A DNA stretch of 44,150 bases from assembly GCA_024244665.1 (NCBI GenBank), contig JAAEOI010000180.1, forward strand, positions 1 through 44,150. Reading direction: 5' to 3'. The stretch is from Bacteroidota bacterium (GTDB lineage Bacteria > Bacteroidota > Bacteroidia > Bacteroidales > GCA-2748055). The translations under genes were made by a program, and so were the position numbers. The notes beneath the pieces were generated by a model. The model had not been told where the DNA came from and ran no database searches. It saw nothing but the letters and a program-made list of their open reading frames with translations. Below are positions 18,039 to 27,803 of the stretch, piece after piece. Positions within the stretch are counted from its first letter, which is position 1, and each line of letters opens with the position of its first letter.

Positions 18039-20489
18039 CTACTCGTGATGGAGCACCCGGGCCGGATTGGACCTTGCCGCCCTGAAGGCAAGTGTTGATA
18101 CAGCGGCAATCGAGATCAGTATGGCAGCAAAGGCCGCACTCAGATAAATCCATGGTTTAAATCCGATGTTGTAGGGAAAGTTACGCAGCCATTCCTGCAT
18201 GAAAAAGTAGGCTACCAGCCAGGCAAGCATTACAGATACAGATACCAGGAATACAATCTTGCGGGAAACATACAAAACCACCTCACCGATGCTGGCACCC
18301 ATGGCTTTCCTGATTCCGATTTCACGGGTTCTTCGGTGAGTATTGTGAAAGGTCAGGCCAAACAGTCCCAGGCAGGCAATCAGGGTAGACAGGATCGCAA
18401 ACAGAAGCGACAACCTTCCGGTGCGCCGCTCCTCCCTGTAGTAGTTATCCAGCTCTTCATCCAAAAAGAAGTACTGGAATGGTGCTTCACCGGTCATGGA
18501 AAACCAGGTTTTCTTGATCTTGTTAATGGTACTGGGAATCCCCTTCCCGGCAACTCCCAACCTGATGGTGATATAACCGGACCAATCGTGTTTTTCAGGC
18601 TTATAGCGAAGCATATAGGGGCCAATGGGTTCATAGAGGGAGCTGTGGTGAAAATCCTCAACAACCCCGATGATCCTTAGACTGTTGGTATCGCCCTCGA
18701 AGGTTGTTTCAAGAATTACCGTACTGAAAGGATCTTCAATACCGTACTCCTCTATGGCAGCTTTGTTGATCAGGATTGCAGCGGTATCCCCCGGGTGGTT
18801 ATAATCAAAGAAACGGCCCTTTTTACCAACCAGCCTGAAATCGTAAGCCTTCATAAACTCCCGGTCCACATAATTTGTAGCAAACAGGAAGCTTTTTGAG
18901 GCCTTTCTCCCTTTGATCTGGTATGTTTCAGTACTGTTATCAAAACCCAGGTAGGTGGTAGAGTTGGTTGCCCCGACCACACCCGGTATCTTCTCAATCT
19001 CCCTGCAGAAAGACTGGATGCTGTTATCCAGGGGATAGATTCGCTTCATCACCACCAGGTTATCCTTTTCATAACCCAGGTCCTTGCTCAGCATGTAATT
19101 TAGCTGATTGGCTACAATAAGAGTTCCAACGATAATAGCCACCGATATAGTAAACTGAAACACCACCATGATGTTCCTGAAAAGCATCGCACGGCGCCCC
19201 CCGCGAAATGCACCCTTGAAACCCTCAACCGGGGTGAAACGGGACATAAACAGGGCAGGATAGATACCGCTTAGCAAGCCGACCATAATAGCCAGAATGA
19301 TAAACATGGGTAGCAGGTATATGTTTCGGTTCGAATCCATCCTCAGATTAAGCTCCATGACCCTGTTGAACAGGGGGAGCGAAATTTCCACGATAATGAG
19401 GCCAAAAAGCAGTGCAAAAAGGCTGAGCAGTACCGATTCGAAAAGGAACTGTGAAATGATCAGCTGCCGGTTCGACCCGGCCACCTTACGAAGCCCTATC
19501 TCCCTTCCTCTTGCAGCGGATTGAGCCGTGGAGAGATTGGTGAAATTGATGGAAGCAATGAGAAGGATGAAAATAGAAACCAAAGAGAAAATGCGGATGT
19601 AGAGACCGTCATTCACCGGGCGAAAACAGATCTCCAGCCCCACTTCAATATCAGGCTGAAGGTGAATATCTTTAAGAGGCTGAAGATAGACTCCGTAACG
19701 GTTACCATCTGCCGCCCACTCCTCGGGCCCCACGCCAAGGAATGCCTCGAGCTCTCCCCTGATGTGTTTGAGCATCACACCGGCCATTTTTTCCTCCACT
19801 TTTTCCCGGTCTACGCCCGGCCGTAGCAACACATAACTGAAAATAGAGTTCTGAAACCAGGTTTCCTCTCTGGAATACTTAAGTGTGGTCATTGAGGCAA
19901 TAAAATCGGCAAAGAAATGGGAGTTCTCAGGCAGTGGCTCGATCACTCCGGTTACCACGTAGTAATTGCTGTCCCGGTTTACACTCAAAGGCAGCCCCAG
20001 TGGATCCAATTCCCCAAAATACTCCCTTGCCTTCTCCCTGGTAATCACCACCGACTTGGGCCTTGTAAGGGCTGTGGCAGGATCTCCCCTGAGAAAGTTG
20101 ATGCTGAAAATGTCAAAGATGGATGAGTCGGCAAACAGAAAATGATCCTCGATCCGTTTCTCGCCATCAAACCATATCAGCTGCTGGTTGAATACATCGA
20201 AGCGTACAAATTTCTCGATTTCCGGAATCTCCTCCGTAAAGGTAGGAGCCATGGTCATGGAGGTCCACGCCCCCCTGAATCCCTGCTCCCCGATGCCCCC
20301 GTCAATATAAAGCCGGCAGATCTGGTTCGCATGCTCATGAAAACGGTCATAGCTCTTCTCCTTAATGATAAAGAGGAGTATAAGGATGGCACTGGCGAGC
20401 CCTATGGCAAGCCCGGAGACATTAATCAGGGTAAATACTTTGTTCTTACTGATGTTTCGGATTGCAACAGTAAAATAGTTCCTCCACAT
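18039..20489 (-). CDS. FtsX/MacB-like ABC transporter permease (ATPase gene not adjacent)
   Basis: Membrane protein of 816 aa from the Bacteroidota permease family with two FtsX-type repeats. Each half carries an N-terminal helix or MacB-like periplasmic domain and three helices. Visible landmarks are the starting NYFTVAIRNISKNKVFTLIN, the conserved GREIGLRKVAGSNR of the first FtsX block, and REIGIRKAMGASIGEV of the second. Such proteins usually transport or release antimicrobial agents, or act as mechanotransmitters, with a separate ATPase. No ATPase gene is next to it here, so the substrate is unknown. The neighbours are kdsB (convergent, zero gap) and a SiaB-like gene upstream in the same orientation after 150 bases. 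Confidence 0.9.
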   Translation of the reverse strand: MWRNYFTVAIRNISKNKVFTLINVSGLAIGLASAILILLFIIKEKSYDRFHEHANQICRLYIDGGIGEQGFRGAWTSMTMAPTFTEEIPEIEKFVRFDVFNQQLIWFDGEKRIEDHFLFADSSIFDIFSINFLRGDPATALTRPKSVVITREKAREYFGELDPLGLPLSVNRDSNYYVVTGVIEPLPENSHFFADFIASMTTLKYSREETWFQNSIFSYVLLRPGVDREKVEEKMAGVMLKHIRGELEAFLGVGPEEWAADGNRYGVYLQPLKDIHLQPDIEVGLEICFRPVNDGLYIRIFSLVSIFILLIASINFTNLSTAQSAARGREIGLRKVAGSNRQLIISQFLFESVLLSLFALLFGLIIVEISLPLFNRVMELNLRMDSNRNIYLLPMFIILAIMVGLLSGIYPALFMSRFTPVEGFKGAFRGGRRAMLFRNIMVVFQFTISVAIIVGTLIVANQLNYMLSKDLGYEKDNLVVMKRIYPLDNSIQSFCREIEKIPGVVGATNSTTYLGFDNSTETYQIKGRKASKSFLFATNYVDREFMKAYDFRLVGKKGRFFDYNHPGDTAAILINKAAIEEYGIEDPFSTVILETTFEGDTNSLRIIGVVEDFHHSSLYEPIGPYMLRYKPEKHDWSGYITIRLGVAGKGIPSTINKIKKTWFSMTGEAPFQYFFLDEELDNYYREERRTGRLSLLFAILSTLIACLGLFGLTFHNTHRRTREIGIRKAMGASIGEVVLYVSRKIVFLVSVSVMLAWLVAYFFMQEWLRNFPYNIGFKPWIYLSAAFAAILISIAAVSTLAFRAARSNPARVLHHE

Positions 20490-20639
20490 TTCACATCCTT
20501 TGGATTCTGTTAAAACAGTTTTCGTGCCACAAAGTTTAAAATATTGCTGTTAAAACAGATAGAAAAAAATACTCTATGATTCCAGTGTTGGTGAGGTGTC
20601 CGGATACGTAACGGTGATGTACGATATAGGACACCAGGA

Positions 20640-21152
20640 TTATAGATCGAGGACAACCCTGAAAGTATAGAGCGAAAACTCCCCCTGCAACTCTTTAAAT
20701 GTGTATTCAAGTTTATTCCCGGTGGTCTTAGCCATCTCAATAAATCCGAGCCCGGCACCCCCTTTAGGGGAAAATTCACCGTTGGTAATGGTCGACCTGT
20801 AGAGATCCTTCAACTCCTCCTTGTTCTGCTTATTAACATTATCGATCAGGGAGCGAAGCGGTTCCACATCCCTTTTCTGGACCGGATTGGTGGTAATAAG
20901 TTCGATTGATCTGGTGTTGTAATTTATATAACAGGTGGGGCAGAGTCCATCTTTCTCATCGATCCGGCTCTGGAACTGATCACTATACTTAGTGACATTT
21001 TCAAGCGCCTCAATCATCACAGAGATCATTTTCTTGTATATCCTGAAGGAGATCTCGTGTTCCTGGGATGCGATCTTAAACTCCGACAGCAACTTATCAA
21101 CGGTGCTGAAAGAGAACTGACCCTGATAAGACAGGATTGACTTTCTCAACAT
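20640..21152 (-). CDS. SiaB-family (DUF6272) protein kinase-like protein
   Basis: Small cytoplasmic protein of 170 aa with a GHKL-type ATPase fold. The segments MIEALENVTKYS (N-box-like) and SPKGGAGLGFIEMAK (G-box-like) match the SiaB-type kinase family that phosphorylates an STAS-like partner. No SiaA phosphatase or SiaC partner gene is adjacent: the neighbours are rnhA upstream and the permease downstream, both in the same direction. It may therefore be an orphan whose partner is elsewhere. Family assignment rests on motif resemblance and the family name alone. Confidence 0.72.
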   Translation of the reverse strand: MLRKSILSYQGQFSFSTVDKLLSEFKIASQEHEISFRIYKKMISVMIEALENVTKYSDQFQSRIDEKDGLCPTCYINYNTRSIELITTNPVQKRDVEPLRSLIDNVNKQNKEELKDLYRSTITNGEFSPKGGAGLGFIEMAKTTGNKLEYTFKELQGEFSLYTFRVVLDL

Positions 21153-21193
21153 GGCAATTCACTTTAGGTACCGACAATTTAAGAAAAACTCAT

Positions 21194-21667
21194 TTACGAT
21201 TCTTCTATATTATCCACATATCCGGAATCGACCAAAAGCTTGTCCCAATGACTCGCTTCAACGGCCAGGCGATCGCAGCGTTCATTCTCCGGAATATTAG
21301 CATGACCCTTCACCCAAATGAATGAAACACTTTGCTTTCTGTATACATCCAAGAACTCTTTCCAAAGGTCGGGGTTTTTCTTCTTTTTAAAACCTTTTGA
21401 CTCCCAGTTGAAAACCCACCTCTTATTTACTGCATCAGAAACGTACCGTGAATCGGTATAGATCTTCACGTGCAGGTCATCCCGTTTCAGGGCTTGCATT
21501 CCCCGGATCACTGCCAGTAGTTCCATCCGGTTATTGGTGGTAAGCTCGAATCCTTCCGACAGCTCCTTGCGGTGTTTGCCGTAAATCATAACCACTCCAT
21601 ACCCCCCCGGCCCCGGATTCCCCCTGGCGGCTCCGTCAGTATATATGACTATTTCTCCTGTCATCAT
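21194..21667 (-). CDS. rnhA: Ribonuclease HI
   Basis: Degrades the RNA strand of RNA-DNA hybrids. With the first ATG at 21667 it has 157 aa. The four acidic catalytic residues are all visible: the Asp in VIYTDGAARGNPGPGG, the Glu in NNRMELLAVIRG, the Asp in KIYTDSRYV, and the Asp in GHANIPENERCDRLA, which also supplies the His of the loop. A TTG at 21685 would add six residues and overlap the upstream S46 gene by 11 bases, so it is less likely; a second ATG is at 21664. It follows the S46 peptidase gene in the same direction. A second RNase H, rnhB, is found 2.2 kb away. Confidence 0.95.
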   Translation of the reverse strand: MMTGEIVIYTDGAARGNPGPGGYGVVMIYGKHRKELSEGFELTTNNRMELLAVIRGMQALKRDDLHVKIYTDSRYVSDAVNKRWVFNWESKGFKKKKNPDLWKEFLDVYRKQSVSFIWVKGHANIPENERCDRLAVEASHWDKLLVDSGYVDNIEES

Positions 21668-21674
21668 GGTTGCA

Positions 21675-23834
21675 TCATTGAACAAGTGTCATCTCTTCAA
21701 TGAGATGACCGGCACCGGCAAACTTGTCGATAATAAAGAGAACATACCTGATATCCACATTGATACACTTCTGAAGCTCCGGTTCAAAAGCAATATCACC
21801 ACTCATTGCCTCCCAGTTTCCATCGAAGGCAATTCCAATCAACTCACCCGTGGAATTAATCACCGGGCTCCCGGAGTTTCCACCTGTAATATCATTGTTG
21901 GTTATGAAGCAGACATTCAGGGTACCCCCGGATCCATATTTCCCGTAATCCTTCTGCACATACAATTCTCTGAGTCTTTCCGGAACACCAAACTCATAGG
22001 AACCTGGTTCCTCCTTTTGCATTACCCCGTCCAACGTGGAGTAATGTGTATAAAGAACCGCATCCCTTGGAATATAGTTCCCCACCGACCCATAGGTCAG
22101 CCTCATGGTGGAGTTGGCATCAGAGTAAAAATCATTGTCCGACTTCATCTCCATCAGCCCCTTCATAAAGAGCCTGCTTCCCTGCATAGACCGCGCTGTA
22201 ATGGCGGCCAGTTTTCCCTTGATCTCAATGTTGATCCTGGATGCGAGATTGGCCACGTAGGCAGGATCTTTCCTGAGCACTTTCAAAGATGGATTATCGA
22301 GAAAGGCATAGAATTTCTCCTGGTCAACCACGAAAGACTTCTTGAAATAGTTGCTTACATATTTGTCAGCATCTCCCTTATACTTCTCCTTAACCTGGAG
22401 AATATTAGAAGGAAGATACTTATCATCCAGCTCTTCGATCAGCAACCCAATCATTGCCGTCATCACCTTCTTATCGGTCGGCGGATTATAATCCTTGTAG
22501 AATCCTTTGGCGATCACCCGCAGAGCCGCAATGGTCTCTTCAAGCTTTTCGGGGCTATCCTCTGCATACGCCAGTGCCCTCTCAAGGGCCTCCAGGTGTC
22601 TGGAAAAATAGACCGACTCCATACCTCCGCCAATGCCTATTGCTTCCGTCAGGTATTGCTCAGCGTTGCTGATTTCCTTGCGTCCCTCTACCGCAGTATG
22701 GATATCATTAAGCACTTCACCGTAAAGTTCCACACGAGCTTTATCCTGGTTCACCCACTTTGTATATTCGGCCTCAAGGACCTGCTTATTCTCCAGCACA
22801 TTCAGGTTTTTCAGCCCCTCACTCTGCCCGATGGAGTACTTCCAGTAATTGGTAGAACGTGCAAATTTGGCTGCATACTGAAGCCTTACTTCCTTATCGG
22901 CCAGCATATCCTCCATCTGGAGATCCTGTTTGATCCCCCTGATCCGAATCCTGTTGGGATGGGTTCTCTGCAGAAGTTCATCAATCTCCCATGAGGTGAG
23001 ATAACGGTCGGTACGTCCGGGAAAACCCATCACCAAGGCAAAATCATCCCGCTCATATCCCTTCAGGGAAACCGGGAGGAAGTGCTTTGATTTCAATGGA
23101 ATGTTCTCTGGGCTGTAATTGGCTGGCTTCCCATCGGGGCCTGTATAGACCCGGAACATGGAGAAATCGCCTGTATGCCTTGGCCACTCCCAGTTGTCGG
23201 TATTACCTCCAAACTTTCCAATGGACTCAGGGGGAGCACCCACCAGTCTGACATCCCGGTACGTTTCCATAACAAAAAGGAAAAAACGGTTTTCGTTATA
23301 CATGCTTCTCACGGTGGCTTCGTACCCATTATCTTCTGTAGCCTCTGATGCAATTTCCCTGGACATTGACCTGATCCTGGACATGCGGGTCTGAAGGTCC
23401 ATCTCATCGGTGAGTTCAGGGACAAACTGGTCGGTAACCTCCTCCATGCGCACCAGAAAAGTGAAGGTTTTACCTTCATTAGGGAGCTCCTCCTCCCTTG
23501 TCATGGCCCAGAAACCATTCTTCAGGTAGTCCTTCTCAATTGTACTGTGGTACTGTATATCATCATAACCACAGTGATGATTCGTAAGCAGCAGTCCGTC
23601 GGGAGAAACCAGCTCAGCAGTGCAGGAACCCCCGTCGAGAGCTCCCACTGCATCCTTCAGGCTGGCCTGGTTTATGCTGTAGATCTGCTCGGCCGAAAGC
23701 TGCAGGCCCATCTCTGTCATTTCATCCATATTCATCTTCTCCAGCAGGCTCAGTAGCCACATCCCTTCATCAGCCTGAACCCTTGCCTGGAATATGGCAA
23801 GAACGGCAAGAAGAGCTATTCCAATCTTCTTCAT
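21675..23834 (-). CDS. S46-family dipeptidyl-peptidase, probably DPP7-type
   Basis: Exported serine peptidase of 719 aa that removes dipeptides from peptides in the periplasm. A signal peptide covers about the first 20 residues. The catalytic His lies in LLTNHHCGYD (about 86-87) and the catalytic Ser is Ser654 in GGNSGSPV. The residue 18 positions after the Ser is Gly (AFDGNWEAM). In the described enzymes Gly here goes with DPP7 (hydrophobic P1) and Arg with the Asp/Glu-specific DPP11. Other landmarks are RHTGDFSMFRVY, with the Asp of the triad nearby, and DIRYVLFIIDK at the end. This enzyme supports growth on peptides. Confidence 0.92.
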   Translation of the reverse strand: MKKIGIALLAVLAIFQARVQADEGMWLLSLLEKMNMDEMTEMGLQLSAEQIYSINQASLKDAVGALDGGSCTAELVSPDGLLLTNHHCGYDDIQYHSTIEKDYLKNGFWAMTREEELPNEGKTFTFLVRMEEVTDQFVPELTDEMDLQTRMSRIRSMSREIASEATEDNGYEATVRSMYNENRFFLFVMETYRDVRLVGAPPESIGKFGGNTDNWEWPRHTGDFSMFRVYTGPDGKPANYSPENIPLKSKHFLPVSLKGYERDDFALVMGFPGRTDRYLTSWEIDELLQRTHPNRIRIRGIKQDLQMEDMLADKEVRLQYAAKFARSTNYWKYSIGQSEGLKNLNVLENKQVLEAEYTKWVNQDKARVELYGEVLNDIHTAVEGRKEISNAEQYLTEAIGIGGGMESVYFSRHLEALERALAYAEDSPEKLEETIAALRVIAKGFYKDYNPPTDKKVMTAMIGLLIEELDDKYLPSNILQVKEKYKGDADKYVSNYFKKSFVVDQEKFYAFLDNPSLKVLRKDPAYVANLASRINIEIKGKLAAITARSMQGSRLFMKGLMEMKSDNDFYSDANSTMRLTYGSVGNYIPRDAVLYTHYSTLDGVMQKEEPGSYEFGVPERLRELYVQKDYGKYGSGGTLNVCFITNNDITGGNSGSPVINSTGELIGIAFDGNWEAMSGDIAFEPELQKCINVDIRYVLFIIDKFAGAGHLIEEMTLVQ

Positions 23835-23911
23835 CTTATTGATTTAAGCTCAGTAATAATTATACAATCTGTAAATATGGCAATTTCTTTTATGAAATTG
23901 ACTGAGTATGT

Positions 23912-24514
23912 TTAAGAAAAGGCCAGTGTCGTCTGATCATCCAGTAGTCTGAAACTGCGACGGTGAAATTCGGTGGGACCCGATTCAAGGATTGCTTTGC
24001 GGTGATCCTTTGTAGGGTATCCCTTGTTCCTGTCCCAGCCGTACCTGGGATATTTAAGATGAAGTGATTCCATACACTCATCCCGGTAGGTTTTTGCCAG
24101 TATGGAAGCTGCAGCGATGGAGGCATAAATTCCATCACCTTTAATAATACAGGAGTGGGAGATTTGGTGGAAAGGCTTAAAACGGTTTCCGTCAATCAGC
24201 AGATATCCTGGATCAGTGCTGAGCATAGCTAATGCCCTGTGCATGGCCAGAATGGATGCATTCAGAATATTGATCTGGTCTATCTCCGCCACATCCGCAA
24301 CCCCTACAGCGTATGACAATGCCTCCTTCTCCACTACCTCCCTCAGCAAATCACGGGTTCGGGCATTCACTTTTTTACTGTCGTCAAGCAAGGGATTGGA
24401 AAAATCGGGAGGAAGGATAACAGCAGCTGCGTAAACCGGCCCGGCCAGACAACCCCTTCCGGCTTCGTCGCACCCGGCCTCCACAACACCAGCAGTATGA
24501 AAAGGCTTAAGCAT
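23912..24514 (-). CDS. rnhB: Ribonuclease HII
   Basis: Second RNase H type, which removes single ribonucleotides from DNA; 200 aa. The N-terminal GCDEAGRGCLAGPVY carries the first two catalytic acids, YLLIDGN the third and SILAKTYRDECM the last. The ATG overlaps the stop of the glycosyltransferase by 8 bases (ATGCTTAA), so the two genes are translationally coupled although they are functionally unrelated. The next gene downstream is the S46 peptidase, after 77 bases with no clear terminator. Confidence 0.96.
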   Translation of the reverse strand: MLKPFHTAGVVEAGCDEAGRGCLAGPVYAAAVILPPDFSNPLLDDSKKVNARTRDLLREVVEKEALSYAVGVADVAEIDQINILNASILAMHRALAMLSTDPGYLLIDGNRFKPFHQISHSCIIKGDGIYASIAAASILAKTYRDECMESLHLKYPRYGWDRNKGYPTKDHRKAILESGPTEFHRRSFRLLDDQTTLAFS

Positions 24515-25661
24515 TCTTCTCCATCACACTCTCCATGGAACTCCAGAGCTTGCATGCAGTATCGTCCCAACTGAAAAGGTCCCTTCTTCTCCGACCCTTT
24601 TCAATCAGCTCTTCACGCAAGCCCTTCTCCCGGACAATCCTGATCATGGCATCACGAATGCTTCCCGGACTCTCCGGGCTTGCAAAAAGTGCAGCATCTC
24701 CGGCAATTTCAGGCAGAGAGGTAACCTTCGAGGCAATCACCGGGATATCGCATTTCATCGCCTCGACGATAGGTATCCCAAAACCCTCAAAGTAGGGTAC
24801 AAAGGTCATTGCCCAGGCCGCTCCAATCACATCGTTCAAGCGGTCGGGGGAGAGCCTTCCCGTAAAAATCACATCACTCTTATTGGCCATCTTCTCAAGC
24901 TGCTCCTCCATGGGGCCTGTGAGAAAAAATTTTTCCCCCACCAGGACCAGCTTATAGTTCGCCCTGTTCTCATCCTTGAACAATTGAAAGGCCTTCAAAA
25001 GATTGGTGATGTTTTTACGTGGATGCAGGCTGCCGACAAACAGGAAATAGGGGCATGACTGAGTGAATTCATTCTTTACCTCCACCGCCTGCCCGGCCGT
25101 TATTGGCTTAAAGCTCTCGTTGGCTCCATTATATGCAAGGTCCACCAACTCCTCATCAATATCATACTGGTTGATGATATCCCTCCTTGAATATTCTGAT
25201 ACCGTAACAATCCTCGATGCCTTACGGGCGAACCTTGGGAAAAAATAGCGATAGTATTTCCCGGCCACCAAAGGCAGGTCTCCTGGCCTGTGCTCGAAGT
25301 TTAAGTCGTGAATCACCTGGACCGACGGGATCTTTGACCGGAGGGGCAGGAATCCGTCTGTACTGAGGAACAGATCAGGCGTCACCCTTCTCAGGAATGC
25401 AGCGACCCTGCACTCGAACCAAAAATACCAGAGCAGGGGGTGACGTGTGGGTGGCCTCAGAACCACCGGGGTTACGTTTTCTGCAAAGACAGCCTTGGGG
25501 CTGTATTTACGGTCAAACAGGAAGTAAAAATGAGTTTCGGGGTGGGAACGGGTAATCCTTTTAAGCGTCTCGAATGTATACCACCCGATGCCATCCAGTT
25601 TTCCCGGCATTAATAACCTGGTATTCACTGCTATTGTCCGCTTTATTACTTCCTTGCTCAA
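24507..25661 (-). CDS. GT4-family glycosyltransferase
   Basis: Cytoplasmic GT-B enzyme of 384 aa that transfers a sugar from an activated donor to a lipid-linked or cell-surface acceptor. The C-terminal donor-binding domain has LFVGSLHPRKNITNLLKAF and the EX7E-type motif EGFGIPIVEAMKCDIPVIAS. The N-terminal domain begins IAVNTRLLMPGKLDGIGWYT, as in the mannosyltransferase-like group, but the sugar cannot be told. The gene is divergent from a flippase across a 67-base spacer and overlaps rnhB by 8 bases. Together with the flippase it suggests surface-polysaccharide export. Confidence 0.9.
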   Translation of the reverse strand: MSKEVIKRTIAVNTRLLMPGKLDGIGWYTFETLKRITRSHPETHFYFLFDRKYSPKAVFAENVTPVVLRPPTRHPLLWYFWFECRVAAFLRRVTPDLFLSTDGFLPLRSKIPSVQVIHDLNFEHRPGDLPLVAGKYYRYFFPRFARKASRIVTVSEYSRRDIINQYDIDEELVDLAYNGANESFKPITAGQAVEVKNEFTQSCPYFLFVGSLHPRKNITNLLKAFQLFKDENRANYKLVLVGEKFFLTGPMEEQLEKMANKSDVIFTGRLSPDRLNDVIGAAWAMTFVPYFEGFGIPIVEAMKCDIPVIASKVTSLPEIAGDAALFASPESPGSIRDAMIRIVREKGLREELIEKGRRRRDLFSWDDTACKLWSSMESVMEKNA

Positions 25662-25690
25662 GATACCTGATTAATCTGGGACGAACTTAT

Positions 25691-25698
25691 TACATTTG
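25691..25698 (+). promoter_or_regulatory. Possible -7 element of the flippase gene
   Basis: TACATTTG matches TAnnTTTG exactly, with transcription expected near 25705, about 24 bases before the TTG start at 25729. No TTG occurs 19 bases upstream, so only half the promoter is recognised. Confidence 0.35.
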
Positions 25699-25728
25699 TA
25701 CTGAATTAAAAAATATTTTTAATCCGGT

Positions 25729-27162
25729 TTGAAAAAGCGCTTCCTCACTAACCTGGCTCTTCTGATCCTCCTGAACTTGCTGATCAAACCGTTTTGGTTT
25801 TTCGGGATTGAAGTGGGCGTACAAAACCGGGTAGGCGAAGAGATGTTCGGATTCTACTTCTCCCTTTTCAATTTTGCGTTCATTCTCAATATCCTGCTGG
25901 ACCTGGGGATCAACAATTTCAATAACCGGGCCATCTCACGTGAGCCGGGCCATCTAAAGGACTACCTTGCTGCCATCATCCCGCTTAAACTGGTATTATC
26001 ACTGGTCTACGCTGGGATCGTTTTTGCAGCCGGCAAGATCATCGGATACTCTCCGGAACAGTTCAAAATGCTGTGGATCCTGATTGCCAACCAATTCCTG
26101 GCCTCATTCATCCTCTACCTGAGGAGCAACATCAGCGGCTTGCAGTATTTCCGTACCGACAGCCTGCTTTCGGTCCTTGACCGTAGCCTTATGATCATAT
26201 TCACAGGGCTCCTGCTCTGGGGGAACATCACAGAAGAACCATTTAAAATAGAGTGGTTCGTATATGCACAAAGCCTATCCTACTTCATAACACTGATCAC
26301 CGTTGCCTCAATTGTCCGCTATCGCTCAGGAACATTTATACACCGGGTCAATATCAAGCGGTCCCTGGAGGTATTGCGCATGAGCTACCCCTTTGCCCTG
26401 CTGATACTGCTCATGTCGCTCTTCAACCGCATTGACTCTGTTATGCTGGAGCGTCTCCTGGAAAACGGGAAAGAAGAGGCCGGGATATACGCCCAGTCCT
26501 TCCGCATTTTTGACGCAGCCTCACAGTTCTCCCTCCTGTTTGCCGCACTGCTGTTACCCATGTTCTCCCGAATGATCAAACTGAAAGAGGATGTGAATGA
26601 CCTGGTCCGCCTCGCACTCCCTCTGCTTATGGTGGCGGGGATCTCTCTGGCAATTAGCTGCAACTTCTACCGTACCGACATCCTCGACTTGATGTATATT
26701 AACCCTGCGGCACACAGCTACACTATTTTCGGGATCCTAATGATAGGTTTCCTTTTCGTTTCCACGAGCTATATATATGGTACCCTGCTTACTGCAAATA
26801 ACAACCTGCGACAGTTGAACATTGTGGCTGGTATTACGGTAGTAATCAATGTCTCACTAAACCTGGTCCTGATTCCACGTTACCAGTCGGTTGGTGCAGC
26901 AGTCTCCAGCCTTTCTTCACAGGCATTCTATGCCATGGCCCAGCTGGTACTCACCAGAAAGATCCTTATGATCTCTATGAACGGTGATATCATGCTTAAA
27001 CTGGCCGGATTCCTGGCCTTCAATATACTGATCGCCTACCTGACCCTGCTCATCCCTGGCTGGGTTCCCGGATTCCTCATCCTGCTGTTCACATGCATGG
27101 CCAGTGCCCTGGTGCTGAAACTGATCCGGCCTGCCGAACTTCTCTCCATCATAAAAAAATAG
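25729..27162 (+). CDS. Wzx/MATE-like polysaccharide flippase
   Basis: Integral membrane protein of 477 aa with about 12-14 hydrophobic helices spaced through its whole length. It belongs to the polysaccharide-export (MOP superfamily) proteins that move lipid-linked sugar units across the inner membrane. The start is a TTG, followed by KKRFLTNLALLILLN. Landmarks typical of the family are the LDLGINNFNNRAISR segment in the first third and the central SYPFALLILLMSLFNRIDSVML. It is divergent from the GT4 glycosyltransferase gene, and the substrate is not evident. A 7-bp tandem repeat begins six bases after the stop codon. Confidence 0.88.
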   Translation: MKKRFLTNLALLILLNLLIKPFWFFGIEVGVQNRVGEEMFGFYFSLFNFAFILNILLDLGINNFNNRAISREPGHLKDYLAAIIPLKLVLSLVYAGIVFAAGKIIGYSPEQFKMLWILIANQFLASFILYLRSNISGLQYFRTDSLLSVLDRSLMIIFTGLLLWGNITEEPFKIEWFVYAQSLSYFITLITVASIVRYRSGTFIHRVNIKRSLEVLRMSYPFALLILLMSLFNRIDSVMLERLLENGKEEAGIYAQSFRIFDAASQFSLLFAALLLPMFSRMIKLKEDVNDLVRLALPLLMVAGISLAISCNFYRTDILDLMYINPAAHSYTIFGILMIGFLFVSTSYIYGTLLTANNNLRQLNIVAGITVVINVSLNLVLIPRYQSVGAAVSSLSSQAFYAMAQLVLTRKILMISMNGDIMLKLAGFLAFNILIAYLTLLIPGWVPGFLILLFTCMASALVLKLIRPAELLSIIKK

Positions 27163-27538
<376 letters not shown>

Positions 27539-27763
27539 GTGGAGAATAATAAAGACGAAAAACTGCGAAGGACATTCAGGACCTCTTTGCTTTTCAACAG
27601 AAGAGAGAAGGATGCCATCAACCTCTATTGTGAAAAGTATAAGATCCGGAATAAGTCAAAATTCATGAGGGAGGCGATCTTGACTGAGATCCTGAAGAAA
27701 TTTGATGAAGATTACCCCACCCTTTTCGAGTTTGAAAAACCCAACCTGTTCTATACGAAATAG
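27539..27763 (+). CDS. Small ribbon-helix-helix-like protein
   Basis: Basic protein of 74 aa starting at GTG 27539. A strand-like segment (FRTSLLF) followed by two helices (NRREKDAINLYCEKYKI and NKSKFMREAILTEILKKF) gives the layout of ribbon-helix-helix DNA-binding proteins of the Arc/MetJ type. These often act as antitoxins or repressors. No toxin gene is adjacent. The only in-frame start is GTG, and a stop codon lies 27 bases upstream of it. It sits between two tandem repeats and convergent to the DUF4837 lipoprotein gene. The protein looks conserved-type rather than random, but whether it is expressed is uncertain. Confidence 0.65.
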   Translation: MENNKDEKLRRTFRTSLLFNRREKDAINLYCEKYKIRNKSKFMREAILTEILKKFDEDYPTLFEFEKPNLFYTK

Positions 27764-27803
27764 ACACAGCACGCCCTGCCCTCTGGACAGGACCGGTCTT
27801 ACA

